Shown: positions 43,886 through 55,881, counted from the stretch's first letter. The stretch is DNA of 64,000 bases from Taxillus chinensis (GCA_023512835.1 CM042092.1:29399543-29463542), one strand, 5' to 3'. The notes: a model not told the origin generated them from the sequence alone. Made by a program: numbers and translations.

Positions 43886-45992
43886 TGTCACGCCCCCGAA
43901 TTCCAGGAAAACCCGAAACCAGGAACATGACTTCCCCTTGCCTGCACCTGAAAGGTCAAGGGGTTGGTGAGTAAGCACCAATAGACACTACACCGCGGGT
44001 GTTATCTCAAATACGTAACCCTGTACAAATATACATCAAGGGTAATCCTGTACTTTCCCATACATCATCATGCATATGATAAGTCAAACAATCATCAGAC
44101 ATTACATCACCAACAGTATGCAAATACAACTGTCCACGGACCCATGTCCGGGATACAACACATAATAAAATACAAAATACAGTACTGTATCATACATCAG
44201 AGTAGTGGGCACGTCCTCCTGGAAGAAAGTCCTCCACTAGTCTCGGGTCACACCTGAAAAGGGGTAAACAAGAAGTAGGGGTGAGCGACAAGCTCAGTAG
44301 GTGACCCCAAAACTCCACATCATGCAACACATATAAGTTTATACTATATGCTCAGTGTACTCGTGCTCCGTGTAGTGTGCACAATCATCAGGACTCGCCT
44401 TGCCCACACAGACAACTTGTCCACAATTCTCCATGGGATCCCAGCTCGGGGCACTCGGCCCTAGCTCCACGAGCTCAATGGCTCAACTCGGGCCTTAGCC
44501 TGTCCCCAGCCACACAGCAATATGCTCGGCCACGGTCGCCACACAGTCTGTTTATCGGCGCATATGCTCCGCCCACCATAGTGGCCACACAGGCCTTAGC
44601 CTCACGGTGAGAACCCAAACAAGTCACGGAGTCCATGCCCCAATACCTCACACCAACATGCTAACATTAGTATGACATGTCATTCTCAACATTTCCTTTA
44701 GAACTGTAGCCATTCTTCACAAGTAAATCCTCAATCCTTGATTTATGAAGGAAGTACCCATAGCAGCTATTTTCTTGAAATCAAAAGTCCCGGCGTTGGG
44801 TTCCCATATCATAAATAAGATAATATGATTTTTGGGGATTTTTCTGAGATGTCTAACCCCACTTTCCAAAAAGTCACCACTACGAACTTTTGGGTTTTTC
44901 CTAGATTTTACACTAAATCCCAATTTTCACATTTTGAAAGAGTGGGAATTAATTTTTCTAGTATTTTTCTTTGAATCCAAATAGGGGGTATTTCGTTATT
45001 TACATTGTAACTTAAGTATAATTCTTGAGGCATAATGCTTTACAATGTAAATGTCTAGTGCAGTGCAGTTGCACTGCTGCGGAACACTGCTGCGGATTGA
45101 AGCTGCGGATCACTGCTGCGGAGCAAAGCTGCGGAAACACTGCTACGGAGCGAAGCTACGGATCACCGCTGCTGATCCGAACTACTGATCCGGACTAACT
45201 GCTCCGGACTACTGATCCGGACTAACTGCTCCGGACTACGAACTTCGACCCTCACAGTTCGCCCAGGTTACTGTTCATCATTGTTTTGGCCTAATTTTCG
45301 TTTGGGATCGACCCAAAGAACCCTCAGGCACTCACAAACACGCATTTTACTAAATAGAGTACAAAATTACGTACCCAAACTGATATAAATCAGTTCTTAA
45401 CTACAGATTTTATGCTAAATCATCATATCTAACCCCAAAATTGGGTTTTTCCCCAAAACCTAGGGTTCATACTCAAATTCATAAATCATGATAACTTCAT
45501 GCATATTCCAAGACAAAATCGAGATAAGAGGTTCAAGGACACCTACCTGCAAAGATTATTTGCGATCTACGAACTCCAATCACCCCAAAATCACCAAGGG
45601 AAGCTCTTCACCTTCTCTCTCTCTCTCTCTCTCTCTCTTGCTCAAACACGCACACACCAAGCAAATTAAATGGATAAGGCGGTTTCTAAATTACTTATAC
45701 TGCTGCCAATAATTGGCCTCCCAAAGAATAATTGATCTCCCGAACGCAATAATTGACCTCCCGAGGTCACGAACTCCAACACTATTCAGATATTATCACA
45801 CTCAAATGACCGCCCAAATACAAAGTCAACCAATAAACCCCAAAAAGTCAACAATCGGGTCAAACGAGGCCCCGACTCGGAATCGGGCCCATGTACAATC
45901 AAAATGCTCACATCGACGGCTACACTACCGTCTAGATAGTTACATTCCCATAGAATGACTCTCTCAAAACTGCCCAAATACGAGTCTTTACA
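43886..45992 (-). mobile_element. Solo LTR of family Tek-A in Cop-2
   Basis: Perfect duplications TTGTC flank it (43881-43885 and 45993-45997). On the minus strand it begins TGTAAAGACTCG at 45992 and ends GGGGGCGTGACA at 43886, and it matches the Tek-A LTRs. CT run at 45618-45640, CTGCTGCGGA-type repeats at about 45060-45250. At 2107 bases it is about 170 shorter than the Tek-A 3' LTR, mostly from the repeat blocks. No interior remains. Confidence 0.96.
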
Positions 45993-45997
45993 TTGTC

Positions 45998-47310
45998 TAA
46001 ATTGGCGTCGCTTGACTTAGAAAATGGTCTGCCCAAACATAAATTCTCCAGGAGACTCTCTCGTCGAGAAGGCCAACTCGGCAAAGAGACCAAGCACAGC
46101 TTTAAGAGCAAGTCAGTTAATTCAATAACTGCTCTGCTGCAACTTCTTCACATGGACCTCTGTGGTCCTATTTCTATTGCTTCTCTTGCCGATGCAAGAT
46201 ATACCCTTGTGGTTATCGATGACTTCACCAGGTATACATGGGTGATGTTCCTGAAATCAAAGGATCAAACCTTTGAACATCTAGTAGCTCTCTTCAACTG
46301 TATAAGTAATTCACAAGGACTGAGCATTAAATGCATCAGGAGTGATCATGGTATGGAATTTGACTTTTCCAATATGAGATCCTATTGTTCTGAATAGGGC
46401 ATTTAGCACGACTTTTTTATGCCCAGGACTCCACAATAAAATGGAGTTGCTGAGCGTAAGAATCGCATGTTAGTCGAAGGTGGTAAATCAATGTTAGCAG
46501 GGGCAAAACTTCCTCTCAATTTATGGGCTAAAGCTATGTCCAATGCATGCTATGTTCAGAACAGAACTTTTATCAATAAGGTTACCATGAAAACACCCTA
46601 TGAGATGTGGAGAGGCAGGAAGCCGTCAATCTCTCATTTTAAAGCTTTTGGGTGTGCCTGCTATATGTTAAACAACGGCAAAGAGGCTTGGAGTAAATTT
46701 GAGCCAAATTCCGATGATGGGATCTTTGTCAAACATTCTTTACACAGCAAGGCTTATTGTGTATTCAACAGAAAACGTCTAACAGTTGAAGAATCTATCC
46801 ATGTTGATTTTGATGAATCTAACCTTGACTGGTCAAGTGTAGGATCTTCAAATCCAATTGCACAAGATCATACAGATAACACGATTGACTATTCTTAGTT
46901 CAAACATGTTCCTGCCACAACTCCTGATGAATCGCCTAGTACCGGTGAAGCAATAAGAAATGCTACTGATGATGCTTCAGAAGATTTGAGCTCAGGACAT
47001 CCACTAACTCTGGACAAATTGATATGGATATTCATAACACCGGGGAACCTTCATGTCCGTTCAGACTAGTTAATACGAAAGTCACGAGTGCCAAAGAACC
47101 TCCAAGTTCTTCTGGAACCGTTCATCATATGGATACAACTAGCCCAAAAGAAGCGCAACCAGCCGATATACAAGAACCACCCAATCGCAGAGAGCTTCAA
47201 ATCATTAACTACTCACCACCACTTGTGCAGAACTACAGGTGGACTCGAACCACCCATCAAATCAAGTGATTGGTGATCTTACCGTTGGAGTAAGAACGAG
47301 GGCAGCTAGT
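45998..47310 (+). pseudogene. Cop-2 integrase
   Basis: It resumes with the pre-integrase part (SLDLENGLPKHKFS, then QLGKETKHSFKSK). The DDE core: LLQLLHMDLCGPISIASLAD, ARYTLVVIDDFTRYTWVMF, IKCIRSDHGMEFDF, then VAERKNRMLVEGGKSMLA. Further on: NLWAKAMSNACYVQNRTFIN, HFKAFGCACYMLN, and the C-terminal KAYCVFNRKRLTVEESIHVD. The catalytic D, D and E are visible. TAG stops near 46396, 46407, 46440 and 46896 interrupt it. Confidence 0.92.
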
Positions 47311-47339
47311 TCCAATATGTGCTTGTACTCTTATTTTCT

Positions 47340-47431
47340 ATCACAGGTATAGAGCCAAAGGTGGTGGATGAAGCCCTTCAGGATTCAAACTCGATAGATG
47401 CTATGTAAGAAGAGCTAAATCAGGTTGCAAC
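47340..47431 (+). pseudogene. Cop-2 reverse transcriptase, first residues
   Basis: EPKVVDEALQDSNSIDAM, then EELNQ corresponds to the beginning of copia RT (WIxAMxEELNQF). The reading ends at 47431 where the Tek-C LTR begins. The last five bases GCAAC would be the left target duplication of Tek-C. Confidence 0.8.
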
Positions 47432-49532
47432 TGTCACGCCCCAATTTCCTTTCATTTGGAAATGGGTAGTGATCGCCCATGCCCGCACCCGAAGGGTTAA
47501 GGGGTTGGTGCAAGCACCTAAAAAGTACTTATAACACGGGTGCTGTCCCCAAACTTGTACAACCAGGCTAACATGCCACGGGGCACACTCCTGCTCCCAA
47601 ACCATGCACACAACCACAAATCAAACAATAACCATATCTCGATTTATTACATTTCAAAGGGGCTCAAAAGTTCATTACAACTCAATAGGGGAAAAACTCC
47701 CATCAAACCACAATGTGCTCTGTTACAAATAATCCAAACAATAAAACAAAAATCCACAAAAAAAAAATGAAACTAACATAAAGTCTTCAGCCTCAGTGGC
47801 CTACCACCACAGCTCTTTCACCTACCGCCTATTAGACCCTGCAAAAGAATAGTTTATAGGAGGGGTGAGCAAACCATAGCTCAGTAGAGTTCCAGTCTCC
47901 CCAGACCCGTCCCACTCTACAATATGCATGACAAGTGTATGCTTGTGCTCGTGTAGTGCTTAAAGCTAAGCAACAAACATCACCCAAGAACATACCATTT
48001 ACCTGTGCCCACACTAGAGGCGGAGGATACCCCGCCACCACGGCGACATGACATACCACATCCAGGTGAATGTTGCACGGACACCTATGCAACATTTTCC
48101 ACCCGAGTCAGATATGGCCATCACCTCCTCGGACGCCATACCTACCCTCAGGAATGGGTGTAGACTTAGACCACCGTCGTGAGTGCTACACCGAGACTCA
48201 GGACCACAGTCCTGGCCAAATCTCAAAGTGTCCAGTAATTGGTCCTGGCCCATAACTCGGTTCAACCCACATGTATTTTGGTACTCAATCTCAATCACAA
48301 ATTCGCAGCATCTCAACAAGTACATCTCAAGACATCTCGGTAAACATAGCTCAAGCGCAAGTGTATCTTAGTAATGTAACTCAGGCATACATCTCAATTC
48401 AAGACAAGGTACTTAACAATATATTTTAATTCAAGACAAGGTACTCGGCAAGACATATCTCAATTCAAACATGTTAATATAGCTCAGCAAGCACAACTCA
48501 GGCATAACAATATAACTCAACAAAGGCACTCGGCTCATGCAGGCAAAGAACATCCTCAATAACATCCACGGTTTACGCTTTTACCTATGTAGACAAACGC
48601 AACTCATGGACATCATCCAAATCAATTCTTTTCTTTGATATATATATATATATATTAAAAATCTCATATTAATCCAACACATACATATACATATATATAT
48701 TCATCATCTCATTCACGAATTGGGGTTAAGAGAAGAATCACAACAAATCCATTACCAAAATTCCAGAATTCATTTATGATAGGTGAAAATCCAGAATTTG
48801 GGAGGGGTACAAGGTTGACAATGAATCCCTACCTCCAGAATTTGGGAATACAACAGATCGTTGTATCCTAGCTACCTCAACGCCTCCGGTCTCTCGTCGT
48901 CAGCAAGAACCATAGATCGTTGGCCTTGGATCGTCCCTCTCTCCCTCTCTGGTCGTCTCTCTCTCTCTCTCTTGTCTCTCTCTCTCTCTCTCTCTCTCTC
49001 TATGTGACGGCCGTAAGGGTTACAAGAATGAAGAACCCTAATCCTTAAAGCTCCAGCTTTTTACATAGTCACCCCGACATCAAAACGACGTAGTTTTGAT
49101 TAAATGAAGCCCAAGATCAAAACGACATAGTTTTGATACACACTATAACCTTCTAACATCCATATATGGCAAAATATCCATAATTTCAACATGGTTCTTT
49201 GGGAAAAAGTTACAAGGATCACAAAACCAAGCTAATGAATGCTGCACGTGACAAAGGCCATTGTCACGGGCGCCTCCAAATTCCCTAGGATTTTTCCCCA
49301 AGCCTTAGAACAACGTTAGGAAGACTCCCCTAAAAAAAAAACTCTACCCGTGACAACCATTGTCGCGGGCACCTCCTTTTGGGCTCAAATTTTGCGTCAA
49401 GCTTCCTCATCATCATAAAAGGTGTTATAGCCAATGTGTGTCGAAATAAAACTCCTCAAAACCCAACAATTTGCTACTCAAAAAGGCAAAACTGCGATTA
49501 ACTCCTCACGTCCCGAAACACGGGTCCTTACA
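47432..49532 (-). repeat. Tek-C 3' LTR (2101 bases)
   Basis: On the minus strand it begins TGTAAGGACCCGTG at 49532 and ends GGGGCGTGACA at 47432. It contains two palindromes ATCAAAAC-N6-GTTTTGAT (49079-49100 and 49116-49137), a CT/GA-rich leader (about 48940-49003), an AT run (48641-48655) and TCTCAATTCAAGACAAGGTA duplications at 48385-48460. Parts of U3 (49180-49260) are homologous to Tek-D. No gene. Confidence 0.93.
49055..49137 (-). promoter_or_regulatory. Paired palindromes in the Tek-C LTR
   Basis: Starts 37 bases apart, as in Tek-D. The expected TATA position holds only GACTATGTAAAAAG (minus strand, about 49073-49055), a weaker match than in Tek-D or Athila. Confidence 0.6.
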
Positions 49533-49551
49533 TCCTCTCTCCCTTAAAGAC
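49533..49551 (-). other. Polypurine tract of Tek-C
   Basis: CTTTAAGGGAGAGAGGA on the minus strand abuts the 3' LTR and follows the inverted repeat CTTTTCGAGGACGAAAAG (49552-49569). Confidence 0.9.
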
Positions 49552-49616
49552 TTTTCGTCCTCGAAAAGAAAATGTGGAATGAAAGAAAACAACAACCACA
49601 ACCAATGAATAGACCT

Positions 49617-50234
49617 CTAACACAAATTAACATGGTCATACAACGATGTCAAAAGAAATACTCTTAGGTCACATAACCAGTTGGACAAGTACCTGATTAT
49701 GCTGATCTTTGCCTTCCTCCCCCCTTCAGGGTTGTTCGTCCTCGAACAGGTCAGGGTAGTGAGCATGCATCTCAGCCTCACGTTCCCAAGTCTCTTCCTC
49801 CGTACCTCGGTGTTTCCACAAAGCACCCAAACCAACAGAATAATCTTACCTCGCAACTGCTTCTCGCACCTATCCAAAATATGTATTGGTGCTTCAACAA
49901 CCGTCACATCCTCCTCAATATCCAGAGTACTCTAATCCAACACATGTGTGGGATCTAGATGATATTTCCGCAATTGGGATATATGGAAAACATCATGAAC
50001 TCTGCTCAAACTGGGAGGTATTGCCAACCTCTAAGCAACAGGTCCAACTATGCTCAAAATCTCAAATAATGGTCCAATGTATCGAGGAGACAACTTGGAT
50101 CCCTTTCCAAATCTTTTATGCTCCCTCCGTGGAGAAACACGAAGGAATACGTGGTCTCCCACCAAAAACTCCAACGGTCGGCATCGGCGATCCGCATAAG
50201 ACTTTTGTCCGCTTTCCGAGCAGTAAGAAGGCAC
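49617..50234 (-). pseudogene. Tek-C integrase tail and chromodomain
   Basis: Linker: RPLEFLVGDHVFLRVSPRRE, FGKGSKLSPRYIGP. The chromodomain begins VVEAPIHILDRCEKQLRGKI and then changes frame; in the other frame the ETWER and HYPDLFEDEQ residues continue. Stops and two frameshifts. It is followed by the polypurine tract. Confidence 0.88.
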
Positions 50235-51170
50235 TGCCTAATCACCAGTATTTTTGCTTGTACCCTCTTGGACCAATTGAGGTCCCAACATAGCTGCCTC
50301 TCCGACTCGCCCAACATAATGGAGACCGACAGGGTCTACCATACAATGCCTCAAACAGGGCCATCCCAATAAAACACTGGTAGTTATTATTATAGGCAAA
50401 CTCTACCAGAGGAAGGTGAGAAGCCCATGATCCGCCAAAATCAAGTACACAAGCTCTCAATAAGTCTTCCAATGTTTGAATGGTCCTCTCTGACTGACCA
50501 TCAGTCTCAAGATGGAAAGCAGTACTCAGATTAAGTCGTGTTCCCAATGCTTCTTGCAAACCACCCCAAAACCGAGATGTAAACCGCGCATCCCTATCTG
50601 AAACAATAGACAAAGGCACTCCATGCAATTGGATAATCTCATCAACATACAACCGGCTTAACATGCCGATAAAGTCTCACTCCCGGACCGCCAACAAATG
50701 GGCTGATTTAGTTAATCGGTCTACAATGACCCAAATCATATCCTTCCTCCCAGAAGTGGTAGGAAGTCCTGTCACAAAATCCATGGTAATATGCTCCCAC
50801 TTCCACTCGGCCACGCAAAGGGCTGCAATTGACCCGCATGGTCGTTGGTGCTCTCGCCTTAACTTGTTGACAAATAAGGCACCTAGAAACAAACTCGCTA
50901 TACTCCTCTTGGGTCCCGGCCACCAGAACTGTGCTCGAATGGCATGATACGTCTTAGTTCCTCTTGGATGCACAACCAAACGGGAATGATGAAACTCCCT
51001 CATCACATCCTCACGTAAGGAAGGCGGTACTATCGATGCGCCTAAAATCTCAACTCATGCTCAACTCCTTCGTCCGGTCCTCGATAACTTACTGGCCTCT
51101 ATCTAGGCCCGGGTCACTTCACGGTCCATATCCCCCCAATTGTCCATAACGGACACGTTGATATAACTCC
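50235..51170 (-). pseudogene. Tek-C integrase
   Basis: Zinc domain: HHSRLVVHPRGTKTYHAI, RAQFWWPGPKRS, then CLICQQVKA in a shifted frame. DDE core: EHITMDFVTGLPTTSG, VIVDRLTKSAHLLA, IVSDRDARFTSRFW and [20 protein letters not shown] with all three catalytic residues. The end has YNNNYQCFIGMALFEALYGR. Frame changes at about 50920, 50670 and 50250. Confidence 0.92.
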
Positions 51171-51175
51171 TGGCA

Positions 51176-51665
51176 TCACGGTGATAGGACACAGGATTGC
51201 TTCCCCACTACTAAAATCAGGTGTACCAAGACGCTAAACTGTTCCATCATTTTCCATTCTCTCATGGAAACCTCAGCTTTTTCCTTTATACCCAGTGCGT
51301 CAGCAACTACATTCACCTTCCCAGGCATGTAGGAGTGCGTAAAATCAAACATTTGCAAGTACTCTACCCATCTCCTCTGTCTCAAATTCAGGTCTCTCTG
51401 GGTGAAGATATACTGTAGGCTTTTGTGGTCAGTATATACCACAAATTTCTCCCCAACAGGTAATGTTGCCAAGACTTTAGGGCAAAAATAACTGTTGCTA
51501 ACTCCATATGCTATGACTATGTGCATTGGGTAATTTTGTTGATGGGGCTTCAGCTGTCGCGAGCCATATGCTATGACTTTGTGTTCTGGCATCAGAACAC
51601 ACCCCAGTCCAACTCGAGATGCATCACAATATACCTCGAATGGTACTCCCTCCTGCGGTAGACCA
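51176..51665 (-). pseudogene. Tek-C RNase H with a small internal duplication
   Basis: PYCDASRVGL-like residues upstream lead to [20 protein letters not shown], then [39 protein letters not shown] and NVVADALGIK. After NYPMH the sequence VIAYG appears a second time where the family has DLELAAVVFAL, and on the DNA CATATGCTATGACT occurs at both 51507 and 51567. This looks like a local duplication that replaced the conserved glutamate region. Confidence 0.85.
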
Positions 51666-52465
51666 ACACTAGTGCAGTAGTCAAACGAGTTTTTAACTCC
51701 TCAAAAGCTTGCTGACACTTGTTAGAGCTGTCATGGGTGCTGCCAACCGAGAAAACCCTTCCACGAAACACCGGTAATACCCTTCCAGACCCAAGAAACT
51801 GCAGATCTCAAAAACGTTCGTGGGCCTCTTCCAAGATGATACCGACTCAATCTTGGTTGGGTCCACTCTAACTCCTTCGGCGAATACCACATGTCCAAGA
51901 AAATGCACCTCTTGCATCCAGAAGTCGCACTTGCTAAATTTAGCATACAATTGATGATCTTGTAGTGTGCAACACCATGGTCAGGTGCTCCTCATGCTCA
52001 GTTCGGGTCTTAGAGTACACGAGAATGTCGTCAATAAATACCACCACGAAGGAATCTAGGTATGGGGCAAATACCTGATTCATCAGATGCATGAACACTG
52101 CCGGTGCGTTCGTGAGCCCAAAAGGCATCATTAACCACTCATAGTATCCGTATCCGCACCCGAATGCTTGTCTTAGGGTTGTCCTCGCTCCTGACCCTCA
52201 ATTGATGATATCCCGAATGTAGATTAATCTTTGAGAACTACCGTGCTCCACTCAACTGGTCAAACAAATCATCGATCCGCATGAGAGGGTATTTGTTCTT
52301 TACCGTCACTTGATTCAACTTTCGATAATTAATACAAAGTCGCAACGAACCGTCTGCCTTCCTAGCAAATGAAACTGGTGCACCCCAAGGTGAGGTACTA
52401 GGGCGGATAAAACCTTTATCTCCCAGGTCCTTTATCTGCTTTTGAAGCTCCCATAACTCCGGTAG
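51666..52465 (-). pseudogene. Tek-C reverse transcriptase
   Basis: [76 protein letters not shown], then [20 protein letters not shown] with the catalytic aspartates (about 52045). The thumb: [40 protein letters not shown]. One base too many at PTEL next to the insertion and a frame change near 51950 disrupt it. Confidence 0.92.
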
Positions 52466-52974
52466 GTCCCTGTAGGACCCTATTTTGTCCGGGTTGGACA
52501 TACTAACCCCATTTTGATATACCTTTCTGCACATGCCATATACCTTATTGAACAGGTCCACAATTATCCCATACTTCCAAGGAATGGTCTACCCCAATCT
52601 GCGCGAGATGGATACAATTGACACCGGATGGGGGAGTTCAAAATTAATGACTTTTGCTACAAGTCCTTGAAGCGCCCCAAGACCAACACCAGGTGATGGA
52701 GGATGAAAATTGGAGACCAACGCACTTGACCGAGCTCAAATCGGACTTAAAATGAAGAAGTTATGGCCAAAACAACTTTCGTTGGAAAAAGTCAAACTTG
52801 CCAAAAGACGGTCAATGCCCCTGGTCAAACTGCCCGCAAAAGTGATCATGCGAAACTCTTCAAAATGCCTATGTAGGCGAATACGGATCTCCCCAAACAA
52901 TTCCTGGAAGGTTACCCATTTTTGCATTTTTGGTGGGGGTAAAAAGGTAATTAAAAAAAAAGAAAGGGTTGACC

Positions 52975-53745
52975 GTTGACCGTTGACCTGCCGACACTTC
53001 GACCCATTGACCCCGAAGCTCGAAGCCTCGAGCCCCGAAGCTCGAAGCCCCAAAATCCCGGCTCGAAGCCTCGAAGCCCCGAGCTCGACGCCCCGAAGCT
53101 CGGCCGCGAAGCCTCGAGCTCGAAGCCTCGAAGGTCCCGAAGCTCGAAGCCCCGAGCTCGAAGCCCCGAAGCCTCGAAGCCTCGAAGCCCCGTTGACTGC
53201 TGATTTCCGACCTTCGACCCTTCGAGCCCCGAGCTCGAAGCCCCGAAGCCTCGAAGCCTCGAAGCCCCGTTGACTGCTGATTTCGACCTTCGACCCTTCG
53301 ACCCTCGAAGCCTCGCCGCCGACACTTCAACCCCCTAACTCTCGAAGCCTCGAAGCCCCGCCGTCGACACTCCGACCTTCTACCCTTCGACCCTTGACCC
53401 TCGAAGCCTATAACCCTCCGACCTTCGACTCGCCCTTTCGACCTTCAACCCCCTAACTCTCGAAGCCTCGAAGCCCCGCCGCCGACACTCCGACCTTCGA
53501 CCCTTCGACCCTTGACCCTGTGATGCCTTGACCTCGCGAACCTTCGAACCTTGACCTACGACCCACGGACCCTCGAAGCCTGTCAACCTCCGACCTTCGA
53601 CCCTTCAACCCGTTGACCGTTGACCTTCGACCCGCCGACACTTCGACCCGTTGACCGTTGACTTTCGCCCCACCGAAATTTCGACCCATCGCAGCCTTCG
53701 ACCCTTGCCGACACTTCGACCTGCCGACATTCCGACCCTTAACGT
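52975..53745 (+). repeat. Low-complexity CGAAGCC / TTCGACC block
   Basis: About 770 bases built from CGAAGCCTCGAAGCCCCGAG-like and CTTCGACCCTTCGACC-like units, with TTGACCGTTGACC at both edges. Some larger segments are duplicated, for example the stretches around 53155-53215 and 53235-53290, and those around 53320-53400 and 53445-53520. Open frames here are a result of the repeat (minus strand: RGFEAS-type peptides) and not genes. Confidence 0.93.
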
Positions 53746-54059
53746 CCGACTTTCGCTATTTGGCTCCTCTCGCTGGCTTGCTCACGAGATGCATTTTATG
53801 TGCTGGCAAAGATGCTTTTCAACGACCTGTCACCACATGTGCTAAAATACAAATTAAAAAAAGGGCAATCACGAGCCGCCAGGCGCGACCACCCGACAAA
53901 TCGCACAAGACCTGGATGAAAATAAGGGAATCAATAATACAAAGATTAAATGCCGCAATTAATGACAATCCGGCCAAAAATTTTCCACACCTTAAAACAC
54001 ACCTGCTGTCCACACAAAGAAGGAGAGAACGCCTGAGTCCGCCCTGCGCAAAAGAGTTG

Positions 54060-55480
54060 AGCAAAAACAAAAAGGAGAGGCAGAAAAGGGAGAGAGATAG
54101 AGAGCCATCATCGTAAAAAAAAAAAAAAACACGGAGAGAGGAAGAGGGAACCCTCCATCATTCCAAGGTCTAAAAAAACAAAAAAAGAAAGAAAAAAGAG
54201 AGAGATCATTGAGAAAAAGAAGAGAGAGATCATTGAAGAAGAAAGAAAGGAGAGGTAACGCCCACGCCTCCCTAACCGCCATCCTCTCTCGGATCCATCC
54301 TAAAAAAAAAAAAAAAAACGCCCGGTCTTCCCGCTATTCCCGTAATTAAACATCACCCCTTCATCCCCTTTCCCCCCTATCTCGTTCCAGCTCCTTTTTT
54401 TTTCTTTTTTCAGCAAAAAAACAAAACAAAAAAAAACACAAAAACAACTCAGCCCTCCTTTTCTGTGTGTTCGGCAAGCAAAAAGACACAAAAGACACCA
54501 ATCCTTTTCCAGTCCCCTATTTCTCATGCCTACCCTCCTTATTTCCAGGTCACCGAAAAATCTCAAACCCAGAAAATACATCACTCCAATCTTCAAAACT
54601 CCTCCTCACAAACCTCACCGTCGATCTTGTTGGTTCTAAGCAAGTGATTGTCGGCACCAACAGGAGCTCAAACAGAAGATTGGTGTTGCAAGCTTCAAAG
54701 CCGGTTTAGCTCTCATCTCTTCATTACTTTTCACCTACTTGTACTAATGTCTGATGTAATTCTTAATCTTCCCTTGTATTTCCTTGTTGTATGGTGTTTT
54801 CCTTGTATTTCCCTTTCCTTTGTATATGTGTATGTTGTAATATGTAAGGCATAGTAAAAAGAAAAGAAAAAAAAGGAGAGAGCAAAGGGAGAAGATAAAA
54901 AAAAAAAAAAGGAAAAGAAAAGTACTTTTATTTTTCTTTTGTGGATGTCACACTCACACACTCCACATCCATTTTGATATATGTGTTCCTATGTATTTTC
55001 AATTGTTGAAACGTGTAGATTTAGGTTCAAAGCTTTAAAAAAAAAACACACAAAAAAATAACAAAATGTTTTCCACAAAATGTTTTTTTTCCAAATACGT
55101 TTTCTATAAAATGTTTTTCTATAAAAAAAAATTTTCCAAATATGTTCAAAATGTCTCCTTGAAAAACAACAAACAAAAAAAAGAAAAACGTTTGTGCAAT
55201 AAAAAATGTTCCAAAATGCTTTCCAAAACAAAAAAAAACATGAGACCCGTACGTTTTCCAAATCCATTTAAACAAAAAAAAACATGTTTTACCTTCCAAA
55301 ACAAAAAAAAATCAAAAAACAAAACAAAAGAAAAACAAAACGTTTCTACAAAATATAAAAAACCAAAAAAAATGTATGTTTTCTAACCCAAAAAACCAAA
55401 AAAAGGGGAAAATAAAATTTTAGGACTTCAATTTCCAAAAGTAAAACCAAAAACCAAAACCAACCCATAGGATCTCATTC
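54060..55480 (+). other. Purine-rich and A-rich second half of the 3.4-kb insertion
   Basis: 54060-54250 is GA-rich. 54300-54430 and 54850-54930 have long A runs. 55040-55480 repeats AAATGTTTTC/CAAAAAACAA patterns. Between them (54560-54860) the composition is normal; I see no protein. Confidence 0.7.
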
Positions 55481-55881
55481 TCCATTTCAAACAAAAAACT
55501 CAAAACTTTTAGGATTCCCTTTAGGGATTTAGGGTAAATCGATTTTAATCATACCTTTGACAAATAACTTAGCTAAATAAAAATCATAGACTCTTTAGGA
55601 AACTTAACCTAGTCATGGCAAGATAAATAAAATAAAAACCTTCTCCTCCTAAATTAGATACCGAAAGGGCGCTATAGGGGTGCTAATCCTTCCCTACACG
55701 TAACCAACTCCCGAACCCTTCTCTCGATAACGCAGACCACACACTTTAAACTACTCAAAGTAGAGGGTATCCAACTGTACCCCAAAAACAAGTTGGTGGC
55801 GACTCTAAATTTTCTCACCATTGGTCTAGTTTGAGCTCCCCCCCAAAAAGGGCCCGGACGAAAACCAGGGATGACTGTCCC

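Larger units (their letters stand above)
39608..47431 (+). mobile_element. Cop-2: SIRE-like Ty1/copia element, cut by Tek-C
   Basis: A plus-strand copia element: LTR 39608-41022 (TGTTGG to CCAACA), tRNA-Met primer site, a long gag with CCHC motif and coiled-coil part, protease, integrase and the first residues of RT. The domain order with integrase before RT is the mark of Ty1/copia. It is interrupted by a Tek-A solo LTR (43886-45992) and by Tek-C at 47432. The remaining RT, RNase H and 3' LTR are outside the window. Confidence 0.9.
52471..55876 (+). mobile_element. 3.4-kb LTR-like insertion in Tek-C pol
   Basis: Flanked by GTCCC (52466-52470 and 55877-55881); removal rejoins the Tek-C RT region at the AYRM-PTEL motif. 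It begins TGTAGGACCC and ends GGGATGACT. The first and last 25 bases are imperfect inverted repeats (CCCTATTTTGTCCGGG against CCCGGACGAAAACCAGGG). Near its end are GGGCGCTATAGGGGTGCTAA and GGTGGCGACTCTAAATTTT, which I recall from LTR ends of Tat/Ogre-type elements. It has no RT or gag, so I read it as a solo LTR. Orientation is inferred from those motifs. Confidence 0.7.

Noticed and set aside
52869..53330. Minus-strand frame of 153 codons with RGFEAS-type repeats
   Set aside because: It is a by-product of the CGAAGCC repeat; all frames of such a repeat tend to be open, and no domain is visible.
53658..54116. 152-codon plus-strand frame in the 3.4-kb insertion
   Set aside because: It runs from the TTCGACC repeat into GA-rich sequence; basic composition follows from the bases, and no domain is recognisable.
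55040..55480. A-rich stretch as a poly(A) tail of a retroposed gene or LINE
   Set aside because: It lies inside the TSD-bounded 3.4-kb insertion, is not terminal and is interspersed with AATGTTTTCC repeats; no LINE protein is present.
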